Origin: Pirellulaceae bacterium
GTDB lineage: Bacteria > Planctomycetota > Planctomycetia > Pirellulales > Pirellulaceae
Length of the DNA: 64,000 nucleotides
Assembly (NCBI GenBank): GCA_028280445.1
Contig: JANQLU010000060.1
Span: 62,001-126,000 of the forward strand
Direction of reading: 5' to 3'
Part shown: positions 28,106 to 37,491 of the stretch, piece by piece
Layout: each line of letters opens with the position of its first letter
Numbering within the stretch: the stretch's first letter is position 1
Position numbers and translations under genes: made by a program
The notes under the pieces: generated by a model
What the model saw: only the letters and a program-made list of their open reading frames with translations
The model's database searches: none
Told to the model about the DNA's origin: nothing

Positions 28106-28232
28106 TAGTGGGCTAATTTGAACATTCAACGTTAAAGGGGGCGGGAGTCAATTGCCGCGGACGGCCCTTCGGCTGCTTATGCACAATTGACTCCCGCCCC
28201 CTTTAACTAGCTTGCCGCAGAACAGCCCACTA
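28106..28232. repeat. Long palindrome with 24-base perfect arms
   Basis: The inner arms (28131-28154 and 28184-28207, core AAAGGGGGCGGGAGTCAATT) match perfectly around a 29-base loop, and outer arms TAGTGGGCT/AGCCCACTA lie the same distance away on both sides. It starts a few bases after the cyclase stop and ends before the lipase. It does not match families A to H. It may be a terminator-like structure or a small mobile palindrome. Confidence 0.8.
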
Positions 28233-28319
28233 CCTGTTTCCATTTTACGTTGACCCCTTTTTTCACTCCGATACAATCACGTTTTGTTGACCACGTGATT
28301 TGATAACCGGGAGTTGGTA

Positions 28320-29207
28320 GTGAGTCGGATTGCAGATCGAGTTTCAGGAAAAACTGGCAAAAAACTGTCTGATCAAAAAGCCGACGATATTGAATTACAC
28401 TCGCGCATCGAAGGCCCCATCGTTGAACTTTCTCTGTTGCGACGCGCGTTGCTGTTTGCTGAGCTTTCGACCATCGCTTATATGGACCCCGGTGAAATCG
28501 ACATTGCCGTTCATCGGATCGGGTTTGAGCAATTTGATTTTTTCGAACGCGATGGCTCACAGGCTTACTGGTTTAGAACGTCGCACGATAGTGTCATTGC
28601 GTGTCGCGGTACTGAGCCCAACGAGTGGAACGATATCAAAGCGGATGCTTACGCGATTACAGCCTTGGCAGAAACGGTTGGACGAGTTCATCGTGGATTC
28701 AAACAGGAAGTTGACGATCTGTGGCCGCGAATTGAAAAGGCGCTGGTTGAAAACACGAAAACGCAATGGTTTACCGGACATTCACTGGGCGGTGCGATGG
28801 CAACGATCTGCGGTGGTCGTTGCAAATTGTCACACATTAAAACTATCCCTGAAGAAATTCATACCTTTGGCTCACCGCGCGTCGGTAACAAACGCTACGT
28901 CAATCACGCCAATTTGACCATCTATCGCTGGGTCAACAACAACGACATTGTCACACGCGTCCCGCCACCCTGGTTCGGTTACCGCCATACCGGCATCGAA
29001 AAATATTTTGATCGCAATGGAGAACTGAGCAACGTTACAGGTTGGCATCGTTCAGCAGATCGATTACGAGGATTTCTCAAAGGCCTCGGCAAATTGAATA
29101 TTGATCATTTTTCAGATCACTTGATGCCGTACTACATCGACTACCTGGTTAATGCCATCGCAGCTGACGAAAATCAGGCTCAGGAAGAAACTGCAACCAA
29201 AGAGTGA
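28320..29207 (+). CDS. Class 3 lipase
   Basis: 295 residues from a GTG at 28320 with GGGAG six bases before; a TTG two codons upstream would overlap that site. The nucleophile is Ser155 in TGHSLGGA, the acid is probably in NNNDIVTRVP and the histidine in the GYRHTG region, matching fungal-type class 3 lipases (alpha/beta hydrolases acting on triacylglycerol or phospholipids). The strand RGTEPNEWNDIKAD before it fits the family oxyanion and lid region. No signal peptide is seen, so it appears cytosolic. It stands alone after the long palindrome. Confidence 0.88.
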   Translation: MSRIADRVSGKTGKKLSDQKADDIELHSRIEGPIVELSLLRRALLFAELSTIAYMDPGEIDIAVHRIGFEQFDFFERDGSQAYWFRTSHDSVIACRGTEPNEWNDIKADAYAITALAETVGRVHRGFKQEVDDLWPRIEKALVENTKTQWFTGHSLGGAMATICGGRCKLSHIKTIPEEIHTFGSPRVGNKRYVNHANLTIYRWVNNNDIVTRVPPPWFGYRHTGIEKYFDRNGELSNVTGWHRSADRLRGFLKGLGKLNIDHFSDHLMPYYIDYLVNAIAADENQAQEETATKE

Positions 29208-29226
29208 ACATGGTTGTCCTTAGGAT

Positions 29227-29415
29227 TGTAGGGCCGGTTCCCACCGGCCAATCCAACAAAACTGCCGGTGAAACCGCCTACTCACTACTTACCAATTGCA
29301 CTTCTCCAAATCTCTTTGGACAGGAAGAACAGGATGTTTTTCGGAACTTATCCTGTTCATCCTGTAAATCCTGTCAAAATTGTTTTTCGAATCGGCCGGT
29401 AGGAACCGGCCCTAC
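29227..29415. repeat. Family A pair enclosing family G repeats
   Basis: Inverted A copies lie at 29227-29251 and 29391-29414; a decayed third half copy follows the first. Between them (about 29319-29376) is family G, with GGACAGGAAGAACAGGATG facing TCCTGTTCATCCTGT and AATCCTGTC. The remaining intergenic sequence to 29576 holds nothing else I can name. Confidence 0.8.
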
Positions 29416-29576
29416 TTACTTACGAATTTATCCTACAAAACGAACCAAACCCCGAGTTGGTTCGAATACTGACATAATCGTTTTTTCTCGAAGCCTTGAC
29501 CCAAACTACTTCGGTGAAATCGTTGAGAAATCAATTCCATTGTTGAAACCTGGTAAATCACGGCAATAATCTCATT

Positions 29577-30713
29577 ATGCCTTTACGTGTACATTGCCCA
29601 AACGGATGCTTGATTCGCCTGCCCAATAGCCGGTCGGGTAAGGTCGTGCGTTGTAGTGAATGCAAAGCAACCTTGCGTCTGCCGCCAATTTCTGAGTCCG
29701 AAGCGCAAAGCGGTAAACCGATTCCGATTACTGCGTTGCTGATCGCTCAACCTCAATCCAACGTCGACGTCGAAACTCCACCAGAAGATATTGCCGATCA
29801 GACACCAACTGAGAATTCGAATCCAGAACATGTCGCTGATTTGTCTGAAAGTATTGCTCCTGAAAAATCGAATGCGGATCGTGAAGCCGTTTTCCAAGAG
29901 CCTGCGACAGCAACCGTCCCACAAACAAAAGAGTCGGCACCGGTAACCATCAACCTGCCGGTGGAGTCCAAACCGGAGCCGTTACAAGAACAAGAGTTTG
30001 TTGAAATCAATCTGCAAGCCGGTTCGACCGGAACACAAAAACGCAACGTGGTTTCGAACGACAAGAAAAAAACGGTCGATTCACTGGAGTCGGTGGCGAC
30101 ACAGATTGAATCCGTTTCGATATCCGACCCGGTAATCAAAACGGATATCGGATCGTCGATCGATAGTGGCAAAGACGTCAGCATCGAACTCAATCGATCA
30201 AACAACCCGTTGAGTCAGCGCAAAAAAGACTTCAAGACCATTGCCAGATTTTATGGTGTTTGTGTTGGCTTCCTGGGGCTCGTAAGTTTAATTCCGGCGA
30301 TCATCATGCTGGTTCGCATCCAACAGCAGGATTTTACGGCCGTGACGCCGCGTTGGATCTATTTGATGATGTTTGTTGGCGCACTCCACTTGGTGTATGC
30401 CGTTTATTTAATCCAAATCGCCGATTGGTCGGCGCTGTGGGCGGTGTCGATATTGATGTTGGTGGCATCCTGTGTTTACGGCATGTTCAGTGCGGCCATC
30501 ATGCTGGATTCCGGCTTCGGTCCGATTGCAGAATTCTTGCAACTGGCCGGTACGCAAACGCGCACAGCAGGAACCGGTTGTCTCGTTGGTTTGCTATTCT
30601 CGGTACTCACCGCGTATTTGTGTGGTCGGGAAGCCCTCAATTGGAAACGAACGGAACAAAAACTGTTGAAAATTGCCATCCATCGGCAACAACAATCTCC
30701 GCAGCCTTTCTGA
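29577..30713 (+). CDS. Zinc-ribbon membrane protein of unknown function
   Basis: 378 residues. The N-terminus has a zinc ribbon of pattern CPNGC plus CSEC (residues 7-30), as in MJ0042/FmdB-like finger domains common in this phylum. Residues about 35-215 are polar, Glu/Pro/Ser/Val rich and probably disordered. Four hydrophobic helices follow at about 225-245, 258-280, 285-312 and 325-350, ending in a short basic tail. Cytosolic zinc ribbon plus membrane anchor suggests a sensory or scaffold role, but I do not recognise a family. The stop is nine bases before mqnB, so the pair is probably an operon. Confidence 0.65.
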   Translation: MPLRVHCPNGCLIRLPNSRSGKVVRCSECKATLRLPPISESEAQSGKPIPITALLIAQPQSNVDVETPPEDIADQTPTENSNPEHVADLSESIAPEKSNADREAVFQEPATATVPQTKESAPVTINLPVESKPEPLQEQEFVEINLQAGSTGTQKRNVVSNDKKKTVDSLESVATQIESVSISDPVIKTDIGSSIDSGKDVSIELNRSNNPLSQRKKDFKTIARFYGVCVGFLGLVSLIPAIIMLVRIQQQDFTAVTPRWIYLMMFVGALHLVYAVYLIQIADWSALWAVSILMLVASCVYGMFSAAIMLDSGFGPIAEFLQLAGTQTRTAGTGCLVGLLFSVLTAYLCGREALNWKRTEQKLLKIAIHRQQQSPQPF

Positions 30714-30722
30714 GAATCAGCC

Positions 30723-31352
30723 GTGCAGCATCTCGTTCTCGTTCCAACACCCATTGAATTGCAATTGTTAAAACGAGAATTCGCGACAACGCCTGAAAAT
30801 ACCGTCTTTGACCTTTGCGGATTTGGAGTCGCCGCCGCCGGAGTTTTGACACTCCAACTCATTAACACCTATCAACCCGAACGTGTCAGCCTGGTTGGAA
30901 TCGCCGGCAGCTACGACATCGAACACCTTGTGTCGGGACAAGCGTACGAATTTGACTCCGTTTCGATGTACGGGATCGGTGCAGGCTCCGGTTCCACATT
31001 TAGTTCGCCACGCGATCTGGGAATCCCGCAGTTCCAATCGACGACGGGCGAGAATGTTTTTGATACCATTCATTTGAATCATCACGGCAAACCGCTGCTG
31101 CGTTTATTGACCGTCGCCAGTTGCACCAATCATGAAACAGAAGCCGAGGAGCGTCTGCGACGATTCCCTGAAGTGGCCGCCGAAGATATGGAAGGGTTTG
31201 CCGTTGCCACAGCCTGCGCCGTGGCTCAAAAACCGCTCACGATTATTCGCGGAATCAGCAATCAAGTCGGCATTCGCGACAAAAAATTCTGGCAAATTGA
31301 ACAAGCAATTCAATCCGCCGCCGCATTGTTGAAATCGAAAATCGATAATTGA
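30723..31352 (+). CDS. mqnB: Futalosine hydrolase
   Basis: 209 residues starting at a GTG. The fold is that of nucleoside phosphorylase/MTAN hydrolases: VGIAGSYD near 60 and the signature EDMEGFAVA near 156 followed by IRGISNQVGIRD. The Glu/Met pair binds ribose, and RGISN-x-GxRD is typical of MqnB, which splits futalosine into hypoxanthine and dehypoxanthine futalosine in the alternative menaquinone pathway. Other mqn genes are not in the window. It is the second gene after the zinc-ribbon protein. Downstream lies an E/C repeat nest shared with the convergent DegT gene. Confidence 0.88.
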   Translation: MQHLVLVPTPIELQLLKREFATTPENTVFDLCGFGVAAAGVLTLQLINTYQPERVSLVGIAGSYDIEHLVSGQAYEFDSVSMYGIGAGSGSTFSSPRDLGIPQFQSTTGENVFDTIHLNHHGKPLLRLLTVASCTNHETEAEERLRRFPEVAAEDMEGFAVATACAVAQKPLTIIRGISNQVGIRDKKFWQIEQAIQSAAALLKSKIDN

Positions 31353-31362
31353 GTTGTTATTC

Positions 31363-31525
31363 GGGAGGGCGAGGCTCCCGCCGAGCCCGATCTTGTGTGA
31401 GGGCAAGGCGCTAGCCGCCGGTTTGTCAGTGTTTCGTACCGGCGGCTAGCGCCTTGCCGCTCACGATGGTTTTGCCATGGATGGGAGTTCGTCCCGATAC
31501 GGCTCGGCAGGAGCCTCGCCCTCCC
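31363..31525. repeat. Repeat nest: family C inside family E
   Basis: Outer arms GGGAGGGCGAGGCTCC and the inverse GGAGCCTCGCCCTCCC belong to family E. The inner part (about 31400-31464) is family C with arms on CTAGCCGCCGGT and ACCGGCGGCTAG. The long right E arm also carries ATGGGAGTTCGTCCCGATAC, which in the nest at 37990 is in the left arm. Confidence 0.9.
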
Positions 31526-31554
31526 GTTTACGAATGCTAACCACAAAAAATATA

Positions 31555-32814
31555 TTAAAACCGGTGGCGAATAGATCGAGTTGTGGTGTTGCCGGTCACT
31601 CGTGGGATAGCTTGCTCAGGTGCCGTCGTTTCGGTTTCGGCAATCACGTTCACCATTTTTTGCAAACTTTTTAACGGCATCGCCAAATCGATTGGCAAAA
31701 ATACGATGTGGTCCAACAAATATTGAGCGCCGACCAAATCGGCATTGGGTTCATCTTCGGAGCGTGAAACAATTCTCAACGAACTGTGTGTGGTCGCGTC
31801 GAACCCTTTTCGCCACATTGCCTGAACCAGTTCGTCACGGTTTTCGACCAGAATAGCAAACACCCAATTGGTTGGGTCGATCGCTTGTTGGCCGACCACG
31901 TAAACACGTGATCCAATTTGTTCGGAAATGAATCTTCCGCAACTTGCACGAGCGTGAATCGTCGTTTCGTCAAACTCATAAAGTTTTCGATACAACAATC
32001 GCAATAGTGGAACTGATGGTTTTTGCCGGATGCGTTTGAAAAATCCAGCGCCGGCAAAACCGCGTGCCATACCGCTTGCCAGATCGTCGTGGTTTTTGCC
32101 GATTAATCTCATGCATCGGACAATACAACCGCTGACAAAACTGGTGGAAATCAGTTTGATGGCCGAGTATTTGCAAAGCCGAGCTCCAAATGCAAACGGT
32201 GTTTGCAACGGCAATTTTCGATGATTCTCTTTCATCCGCCGCAACAGCTCAGGGCGTCGCACTTTAAAAATGCCTCCGGCCAACGCGGTGTTGGTCTTGA
32301 TGGGGCCAAAGCTGAACATCGACACATCAGCCGCAGGATGTCCTTGAAAATGATTGCCAATATAAGCCTGAGCGCAATCCTCAATCACCAGCAATTTGTG
32401 ACGGCGAGCAACGTCGATGATCGGGTCCATATCGACCAAACCGCCAAACAAATGAGCGATCACAATTGCCTTGGTTTGGGGCGTGATCGAGTTTTCAATC
32501 TGTTCGACCGATGGGGCTAAAGAAAGCGGATCAATATCAACGCCGACCGGAATAAAGCCGTGCTGGCGAATGATCCGCGGCATATCTCGGATCGTTAACC
32601 CGCTCATGATGATTTCTGAATCGGCCGGCCAATCGACCGTTGATAGCAACAAATCAAACCCGCTGCGAATTGACAAACAGACCAGGGTTTGACCGGGCGC
32701 CCACAAATTTTCAATTCGCTCTGCCAAACGATCCTCGTCGCCAGGCAGGGGGCACCGCGCCATTGCCCAGGCAATTTCGTTTGGAGCTATCTCAATTTTC
32801 TTGCGGACCCACAT
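31555..32814 (-). CDS. DegT/DnrJ/EryC1-family PLP enzyme
   Basis: 419 residues from the ATG at 32814. IEDCAQA (145-151) supplies the Asp that holds the pyridine nitrogen, and FGPIKTNTALAGG has the PLP lysine Lys173. These sugar aminotransferases (or dehydratases) make amino sugars for surface glycans from nucleotide-sugar keto intermediates. The C-terminal half (about 210-300) is longer and more basic than in typical members, with a hydrophobic stretch, so the acceptor may be unusual. No glycan cluster surrounds it. It is convergent with mqnB. Confidence 0.85.
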   Translation of the reverse strand: MWVRKKIEIAPNEIAWAMARCPLPGDEDRLAERIENLWAPGQTLVCLSIRSGFDLLLSTVDWPADSEIIMSGLTIRDMPRIIRQHGFIPVGVDIDPLSLAPSVEQIENSITPQTKAIVIAHLFGGLVDMDPIIDVARRHKLLVIEDCAQAYIGNHFQGHPAADVSMFSFGPIKTNTALAGGIFKVRRPELLRRMKENHRKLPLQTPFAFGARLCKYSAIKLISTSFVSGCIVRCMRLIGKNHDDLASGMARGFAGAGFFKRIRQKPSVPLLRLLYRKLYEFDETTIHARASCGRFISEQIGSRVYVVGQQAIDPTNWVFAILVENRDELVQAMWRKGFDATTHSSLRIVSRSEDEPNADLVGAQYLLDHIVFLPIDLAMPLKSLQKMVNVIAETETTAPEQAIPRVTGNTTTRSIRHRF

Positions 32815-33067
32815 GGTTTTATCTTGCTCTCTGGACGATCGCGAAAGAATTATAAGGGAATCTTCATCGCAAACAAACAATTGTTTCTCTAAAAAAGAAG
32901 CGTAAAACGACTTGAAAAAGTGACAATAATTCTTGTTTTTTTGCTAGTTTTGCCAAATTATCGGCGCCGCTTTGTAAGCTTTCACAACAACGGGCGAATC
33001 ACTTTTTTGATAAAATCGTTGCGGTTTAACATTTATTCGTTCCCTTTTGCTCGTATCAGGTTTCAAA

Positions 33068-35497
33068 ATGCGCTTGGCATTCACAACATTGTCGGTCACG
33101 ACTTCACTCGTTTTTTCCGCCTTCAGTTTCGCACAAGATTGGAATGCAATCCGAGGATCAGACGGTCTCGGTGTTGTCGAAACCGATGGAATACTATCCA
33201 AGACTTCGGATGTTGATCTGAAAGTTCGTTGGAAAACAAAAATCGGCAGCGGCTATTCCAGTGTCGTCGTCGGTAAAGGTATCGCCGTTGCTTGCTACAC
33301 AGATGCCAAAGACGCAGACAAGAAAACCGACTACGTCGCCGGTCTGGATGCAGCGACTGGAACCATCAAGTGGAAATATTCGCTCGGCCCAACGTTCATT
33401 GGAAAAAACGGGTCGTTCGATGGCCCGTTGTCGACACCGACGATTTGGAACGGTCACGTTTACGGGTTTTCGCCGAATGGACGGCTGTTTTGTTTGAAAT
33501 TGAAAACGGGCGAGCAGGTTTGGGCTCGGGAATTGAAAGACGAAGAAAAAGCGCGTTTGCCGATGTACGGCTTTACGACCTCTCCCATCGTGGTCGGAGA
33601 CAGCTTGATTCTGCAAATGGGCGCCAGAGATAAATCACTAGCTGGATTTGATCTCGATTCGGGAAAAACCAAATGGGCCGTTGGCAATGATTCCATCAAC
33701 TCGCAAACACCTTTTAAAACATCGATCGGTGGTCGAGATATCGTGTTGGCTGCCGGTAGAAAAAAAATCACTGGAGTCGATCCAAACGATGGCCATGTCG
33801 TTTTTGAATATCAGCACGGCGGTGGCAATGGCAGCGCCATGACTCCCGTTCCCTTGGGCAACGACCGATTTCTGCTCACTCTCGATGACTCCTACTCGAA
33901 AACCATCAAACTTTCTTCCAACGGCGACAAAATCAACGTCTCAGAAGAATGGAAAGAACGCTCGATCAAAAACACTTACAACATTCCCGTTGCCGTCAAC
34001 GGTAGCGTGTTTGCCTATTCGACACGCTTCCTGACTTGCGTCGATCCAGATTCTGGCAAACCGCGTTGGCGCAGCCGCAATCCTGGTGATGGATTTTTAA
34101 TCGCGGTTGATAACCATTTGATTATTTCGACAAAAAAAGGAAGCCTGCATATCGCAAAATCAACGTCGCAAAAATATTCCGAGATCGCGTCGGCAAAAGT
34201 ATTCAATGATCTGGTTTGGGCCATTCCCGCTTACAGTGACAACTCGGTCTTCATCCGCAGTCTCGGAGAAATTGCCCGAGTCGATATTGTTGCGAGAGGT
34301 TCGACGGCGACGACAACAACCGCGCAGACGCAGCCAACCAGCAAAAAGTTTTCGGAGTTGTTGAGTCAGATCAAAAGCTCAAGCGATACCGAAAAAACCA
34401 GTGCCCTGATCGACGAATTCCTCAAAGCAAACAAATTTCCGATCGTCGAACAGGACGTTGTCCATTTCGTATATCGCGGAAAAGGGACCGATGTCGCAGT
34501 CGCCGGAGATGTGTTCGGTGCTCGCCAAGAACGCAAAATGAAGCGCGTTGGTAAAACCGACCTGTTTCACTACGCGACGAAACTTCCTCGAGACCAACGA
34601 TCAAATTACATCTTTTTGGTCGACTACAAACCGCAAACCGACCCACTCAATCCAACGCGAACCAATACCAGTACGGCTTACGCTGGTGAAATGGAATTTG
34701 CCATTCGACTCGCCAAAGAAGGTCCATTAAAAATGTCATGGTTCGCCATGTCCGATTGGAAACAGCCTTTCTATCTGCCACACGTGGAAAAAACCAAAGG
34801 TACGGTCGACAAAGTGAAAGCTGAGGTCGAAGGAAAAACCGCGAAACAGAACATTTTTGTTTATACACCGCCGTCCTATAAAACCAATGAAAAATCGAGA
34901 TACCCCGTGGTCTATGTTTTTGGTTCCAGCGGCCTGAAACTCGGAAATCTCGACAAGATCGTTGACACGATTTTTCAAAAACAGGCAGCCAATAAAAAAC
35001 AAATTGCACCTGAGTGCATTCTGGTATTCATCGAAGCCAACCCGATGGCCCCGCCGAATCCGAGCAACTTCACCAAGATCGTGATTCCTTATGTCGACAA
35101 AAATTATCGAACCATCGCCAACAGAAACGCCAGACTCTGTGCCGGTTTCGGATTTGAATCGGCTTCGGCGCTGATGGCTGGTGCAGCGGCAAATGAACAA
35201 GTGGGGTCGATCTTTGCAGCGTCACCGTTGTTGTTCGATGCTTTTCGCGTTGGAGTCGTCAACGGCATGAGCAAAATCGAGAAGCCCGTCAAAGTTTACG
35301 TAGAATGGGGCCGTTACGATATGTTCAACCCCCATGAGAATTGGGACTTGCGCTCGATGACGAAGAAATTTGTCAACGAAATCAAGCCTAACAAAAACAT
35401 CGTGATCAGCGGTGGCGAAGTCAACGATTCGACCGATTGGTCGAGTTGGCAAAACAGAATCCACACGATGCTCCAAATGGTTGACACCAAAAAATAG
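33068..35497 (+). CDS. Secreted PQQ-like propeller fused to an inactive-looking esterase domain
   Basis: 809 residues from the ATG at 33068, with a signal peptide ending after FSFAQ. Residues about 25-400 form a PQQ-like beta-propeller (repeats such as GLDAATGTIKWKYS and GFDLDSGKTKWAV). A linker and an Ig-like/CBM48-type domain (about 455-565) precede a putative-esterase (enterochelin esterase/antigen 85-like) domain from about 580. The nucleophile elbow, normally GxSxG, reads GFGFES (693-698), with Gly695 where Ser is expected, and the terminal His (usually in GGHxW) is also not found. The domain is therefore probably a non-catalytic binder. Periplasmic or surface location is inferred. Confidence 0.82.
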   Translation: MRLAFTTLSVTTSLVFSAFSFAQDWNAIRGSDGLGVVETDGILSKTSDVDLKVRWKTKIGSGYSSVVVGKGIAVACYTDAKDADKKTDYVAGLDAATGTIKWKYSLGPTFIGKNGSFDGPLSTPTIWNGHVYGFSPNGRLFCLKLKTGEQVWARELKDEEKARLPMYGFTTSPIVVGDSLILQMGARDKSLAGFDLDSGKTKWAVGNDSINSQTPFKTSIGGRDIVLAAGRKKITGVDPNDGHVVFEYQHGGGNGSAMTPVPLGNDRFLLTLDDSYSKTIKLSSNGDKINVSEEWKERSIKNTYNIPVAVNGSVFAYSTRFLTCVDPDSGKPRWRSRNPGDGFLIAVDNHLIISTKKGSLHIAKSTSQKYSEIASAKVFNDLVWAIPAYSDNSVFIRSLGEIARVDIVARGSTATTTTAQTQPTSKKFSELLSQIKSSSDTEKTSALIDEFLKANKFPIVEQDVVHFVYRGKGTDVAVAGDVFGARQERKMKRVGKTDLFHYATKLPRDQRSNYIFLVDYKPQTDPLNPTRTNTSTAYAGEMEFAIRLAKEGPLKMSWFAMSDWKQPFYLPHVEKTKGTVDKVKAEVEGKTAKQNIFVYTPPSYKTNEKSRYPVVYVFGSSGLKLGNLDKIVDTIFQKQAANKKQIAPECILVFIEANPMAPPNPSNFTKIVIPYVDKNYRTIANRNARLCAGFGFESASALMAGAAANEQVGSIFAASPLLFDAFRVGVVNGMSKIEKPVKVYVEWGRYDMFNPHENWDLRSMTKKFVNEIKPNKNIVISGGEVNDSTDWSSWQNRIHTMLQMVDTKK

Positions 35498-35582
35498 TCG
35501 GCGCATTTGTTCGAAAACATGAAAACTTATCTGGCCGATCGCGTGTTGAACGAGTTGGTTGACTGTCAACCGGTGCGTAAAA

Positions 35583-35735
35583 GGCTCACGCAGAGTCGCG
35601 GAGACGCAGAGCAGAAAAACAAGATACAGATCTAAACCTGAAAAAACGAAGATTTTGCTGTTTGCATTACTGTCCTAATCAATTGCTTCACTACTCCTAA
35701 TCAAACCTCTGCGTCTCCGCGACTCTGCGTGAGCC
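35583..35735. repeat. Family H long inverted repeat
   Basis: Two perfect 29-base arms (35583-35611 and 35707-35735, core GCAGAGTCGCGGAGACGCAG) surround a 95-base AT-rich loop. Similar CTCTGCGTCTCCGCGACTCTG sequences occur widely in bacterial genomes as dispersed intergenic repeats (recollection, to be checked). Confidence 0.85.
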
Positions 35736-35765
35736 CGTTCCTGCAAACTTCATCACACCTAAGCA

Positions 35766-35819
35766 CTAGCCACCGCTACGCGAGTGTTTCGTACCGGCGG
35801 CTAGCGCCTTGCCGCTCAC
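35766..35819. repeat. Family C repeat, decayed left arm
   Basis: The right arm TACCGGCGGCTAGCGCCTTG is intact. The left arm survives only as CTAGCCACCG. The rest of the intergenic region (35498-35941) holds family H and no gene. Confidence 0.75.
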
Positions 35820-35941
35820 AATGGCTTTATATCTGGGCGCCAACCATCGATATTTCCACCGTCGAATGAACAAATAGTGGTCTTGGAAAGATAAAACTAC
35901 TAAGCTTAAAAAACGAACGCGTGTCAAACCTGGGAAAACCG

Positions 35942-37315
35942 ATGTTCTACCAAGCCTCTGCAAAATCGATTGGGCTCATTTTGTTGCTGGTCGTCTGTCA
36001 TCCGGCTTTCGGGCAAGACAAAAATTCGTCGAAGATCACCGCGAAATCGAACTCGGCAAACAAATTTTGGCACCATTGGCGAGGTCCGCACGGCAATGGC
36101 GTCGCCTCGGAGGCGAAACCTCCGACATCGTGGAGCGAAAAAGAAAATGTGCGTTGGAAAACAAAACTTCCCGGGCGGGGCCATTCGACTCCGATCGTTA
36201 CTGACAAGTTAGTTTTTTTGACAACCGCGATTCCCATCGGTGAAAAATTTGCGCCTCGAAAAAGTGGACGGCCGGGTGCGCACGACAATTCACCTGTGGA
36301 ACAGAAACATCAATTTGTGGTGATTGCGATTCAGCGTTCGACTGGCAAAATCAAATGGCAAACCAAAGTCAACGAGTTGATTCCGCACGAGGGCGGCCAT
36401 GTCACCGCCAGTCTTGCGTCGGCATCATGCGTAACCGACGGAAAAACAGTTTTTGCCCATTTTGGTTCGTTTGGCACGTATGCGCTGGATTTCGAGGGCA
36501 AAATCTTATGGAAAAAACAGTTGGGAAAAATGCATTCCAAACACGGGCATGGCGAAGGGGCTTCGCCCGTGCTGCACGGCGACAGACTTTTTATCAACTG
36601 GGACGAGCAGGGACAGTCGTTCGTTGCCGCGTTTTCCAAGAAAGATGGCAAACAGATCTGGCGTGTCAATCGCGACGAGGTAACGTCATGGTCGTCCCCA
36701 ATTGTCATTCAACACGGAAAAAAAATTCAACTTGTCGTCAACGGCAGTAATCGTGTTCGAGCCTACGATCCGGAAAACGGCAAAGTGATCTGGGAATGCG
36801 GAGGGCTTTCACAAAATATTTGTGCGTCCCCGGTGTTTCTGGACGGATATTTGATTGCAGGCAGTAGTTATGAAAAACGGGGAATGATCGGGGTTCCCGT
36901 CGCCGAAGCCAAAGGGGACATGACGCGGTCGGCGAAAGTTTGGCGACACCAACACCTGACACCGTATGTTCCTTCACTTTTGGCGTACGATGGTCAGGTT
37001 TATTTCTTGCGCCACTACCAGGGAATTGTTTCTCGGCTGGAGACAAAAACGGGAAAAGAGTCGGCAAAACCGGTGAGATTGCAGGGTTTTTGGGAAATTT
37101 ACGCCTCACCGGTGGCCGCTGCGGGGAAAATTTTTATTACTGACCGTCAAGGAACGACGGTGGTCCTCAATCACAAAAAATGGCCCCAGGTGCTCTCGGT
37201 CAATCAAATCGATGATCGCGTCAACGCGTCACTTGCGCTGGTTGGCAACGAAATCTATATTCGCGGCGAAAAATTTCTGTATTGCATCGCGGAATCATCG
37301 AACTCAAACAAGTAG
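35942..37315 (+). CDS. Secreted PQQ-like beta-propeller protein
   Basis: 457 residues from the ATG at 35942, with GGGA seven bases upstream; a GTG seven codons earlier is possible. The signal peptide (hydrophobic about 10-20) is cleaved after AFGQ. The family-typical opening WHHWRGPHGNGVASE precedes propeller blades with FEGKILWKKQLG, DGKQIWRVN and ENGKVIWECGG. These proteins are abundant in Planctomycetota; they bind no proven cofactor and are periplasmic or secreted. It follows the propeller-esterase gene by about 440 bases on the same strand, separated by repeats H and C, so probably has its own promoter. Confidence 0.9.
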   Translation: MFYQASAKSIGLILLLVVCHPAFGQDKNSSKITAKSNSANKFWHHWRGPHGNGVASEAKPPTSWSEKENVRWKTKLPGRGHSTPIVTDKLVFLTTAIPIGEKFAPRKSGRPGAHDNSPVEQKHQFVVIAIQRSTGKIKWQTKVNELIPHEGGHVTASLASASCVTDGKTVFAHFGSFGTYALDFEGKILWKKQLGKMHSKHGHGEGASPVLHGDRLFINWDEQGQSFVAAFSKKDGKQIWRVNRDEVTSWSSPIVIQHGKKIQLVVNGSNRVRAYDPENGKVIWECGGLSQNICASPVFLDGYLIAGSSYEKRGMIGVPVAEAKGDMTRSAKVWRHQHLTPYVPSLLAYDGQVYFLRHYQGIVSRLETKTGKESAKPVRLQGFWEIYASPVAAAGKIFITDRQGTTVVLNHKKWPQVLSVNQIDDRVNASLALVGNEIYIRGEKFLYCIAESSNSNK

Positions 37316-37366
37316 CCCGAATGGGCGACGTGGCGTTCTGTCGCGTTGACCCTCCATGCAGAGAAG

Positions 37367-37409
37367 TTAAACTGGAAGTTTAAAGTTGACTTCACCCTAT
37401 TGTTATGAT
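37367..37409 (+). promoter_or_regulatory. Dyad and possible -10 box before the 24-Cys gene
   Basis: A perfect dyad TTAAACT-GGA-AGTTTAA (37367-37383) is followed by TATGAT (37404-37409), a five-of-six match to a -10 box. The start codon is about 80 bases further. The dyad sits where an activator or repressor could act; no protein is assigned. Confidence 0.4.
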
Positions 37410-37491
37410 GACTCGTGTGAGTCCATCGTGCTTTGACCCAAGCAAATGAAGTCAGCCGGTTTTCAAGACGGCTTAACCAAAGGAGAACTCA

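Noticed and set aside
29204..29569. Plus-strand open frame of 121 codons after the lipase
   Set aside because: It translates family A and G repeats; there is no domain and no proper start.
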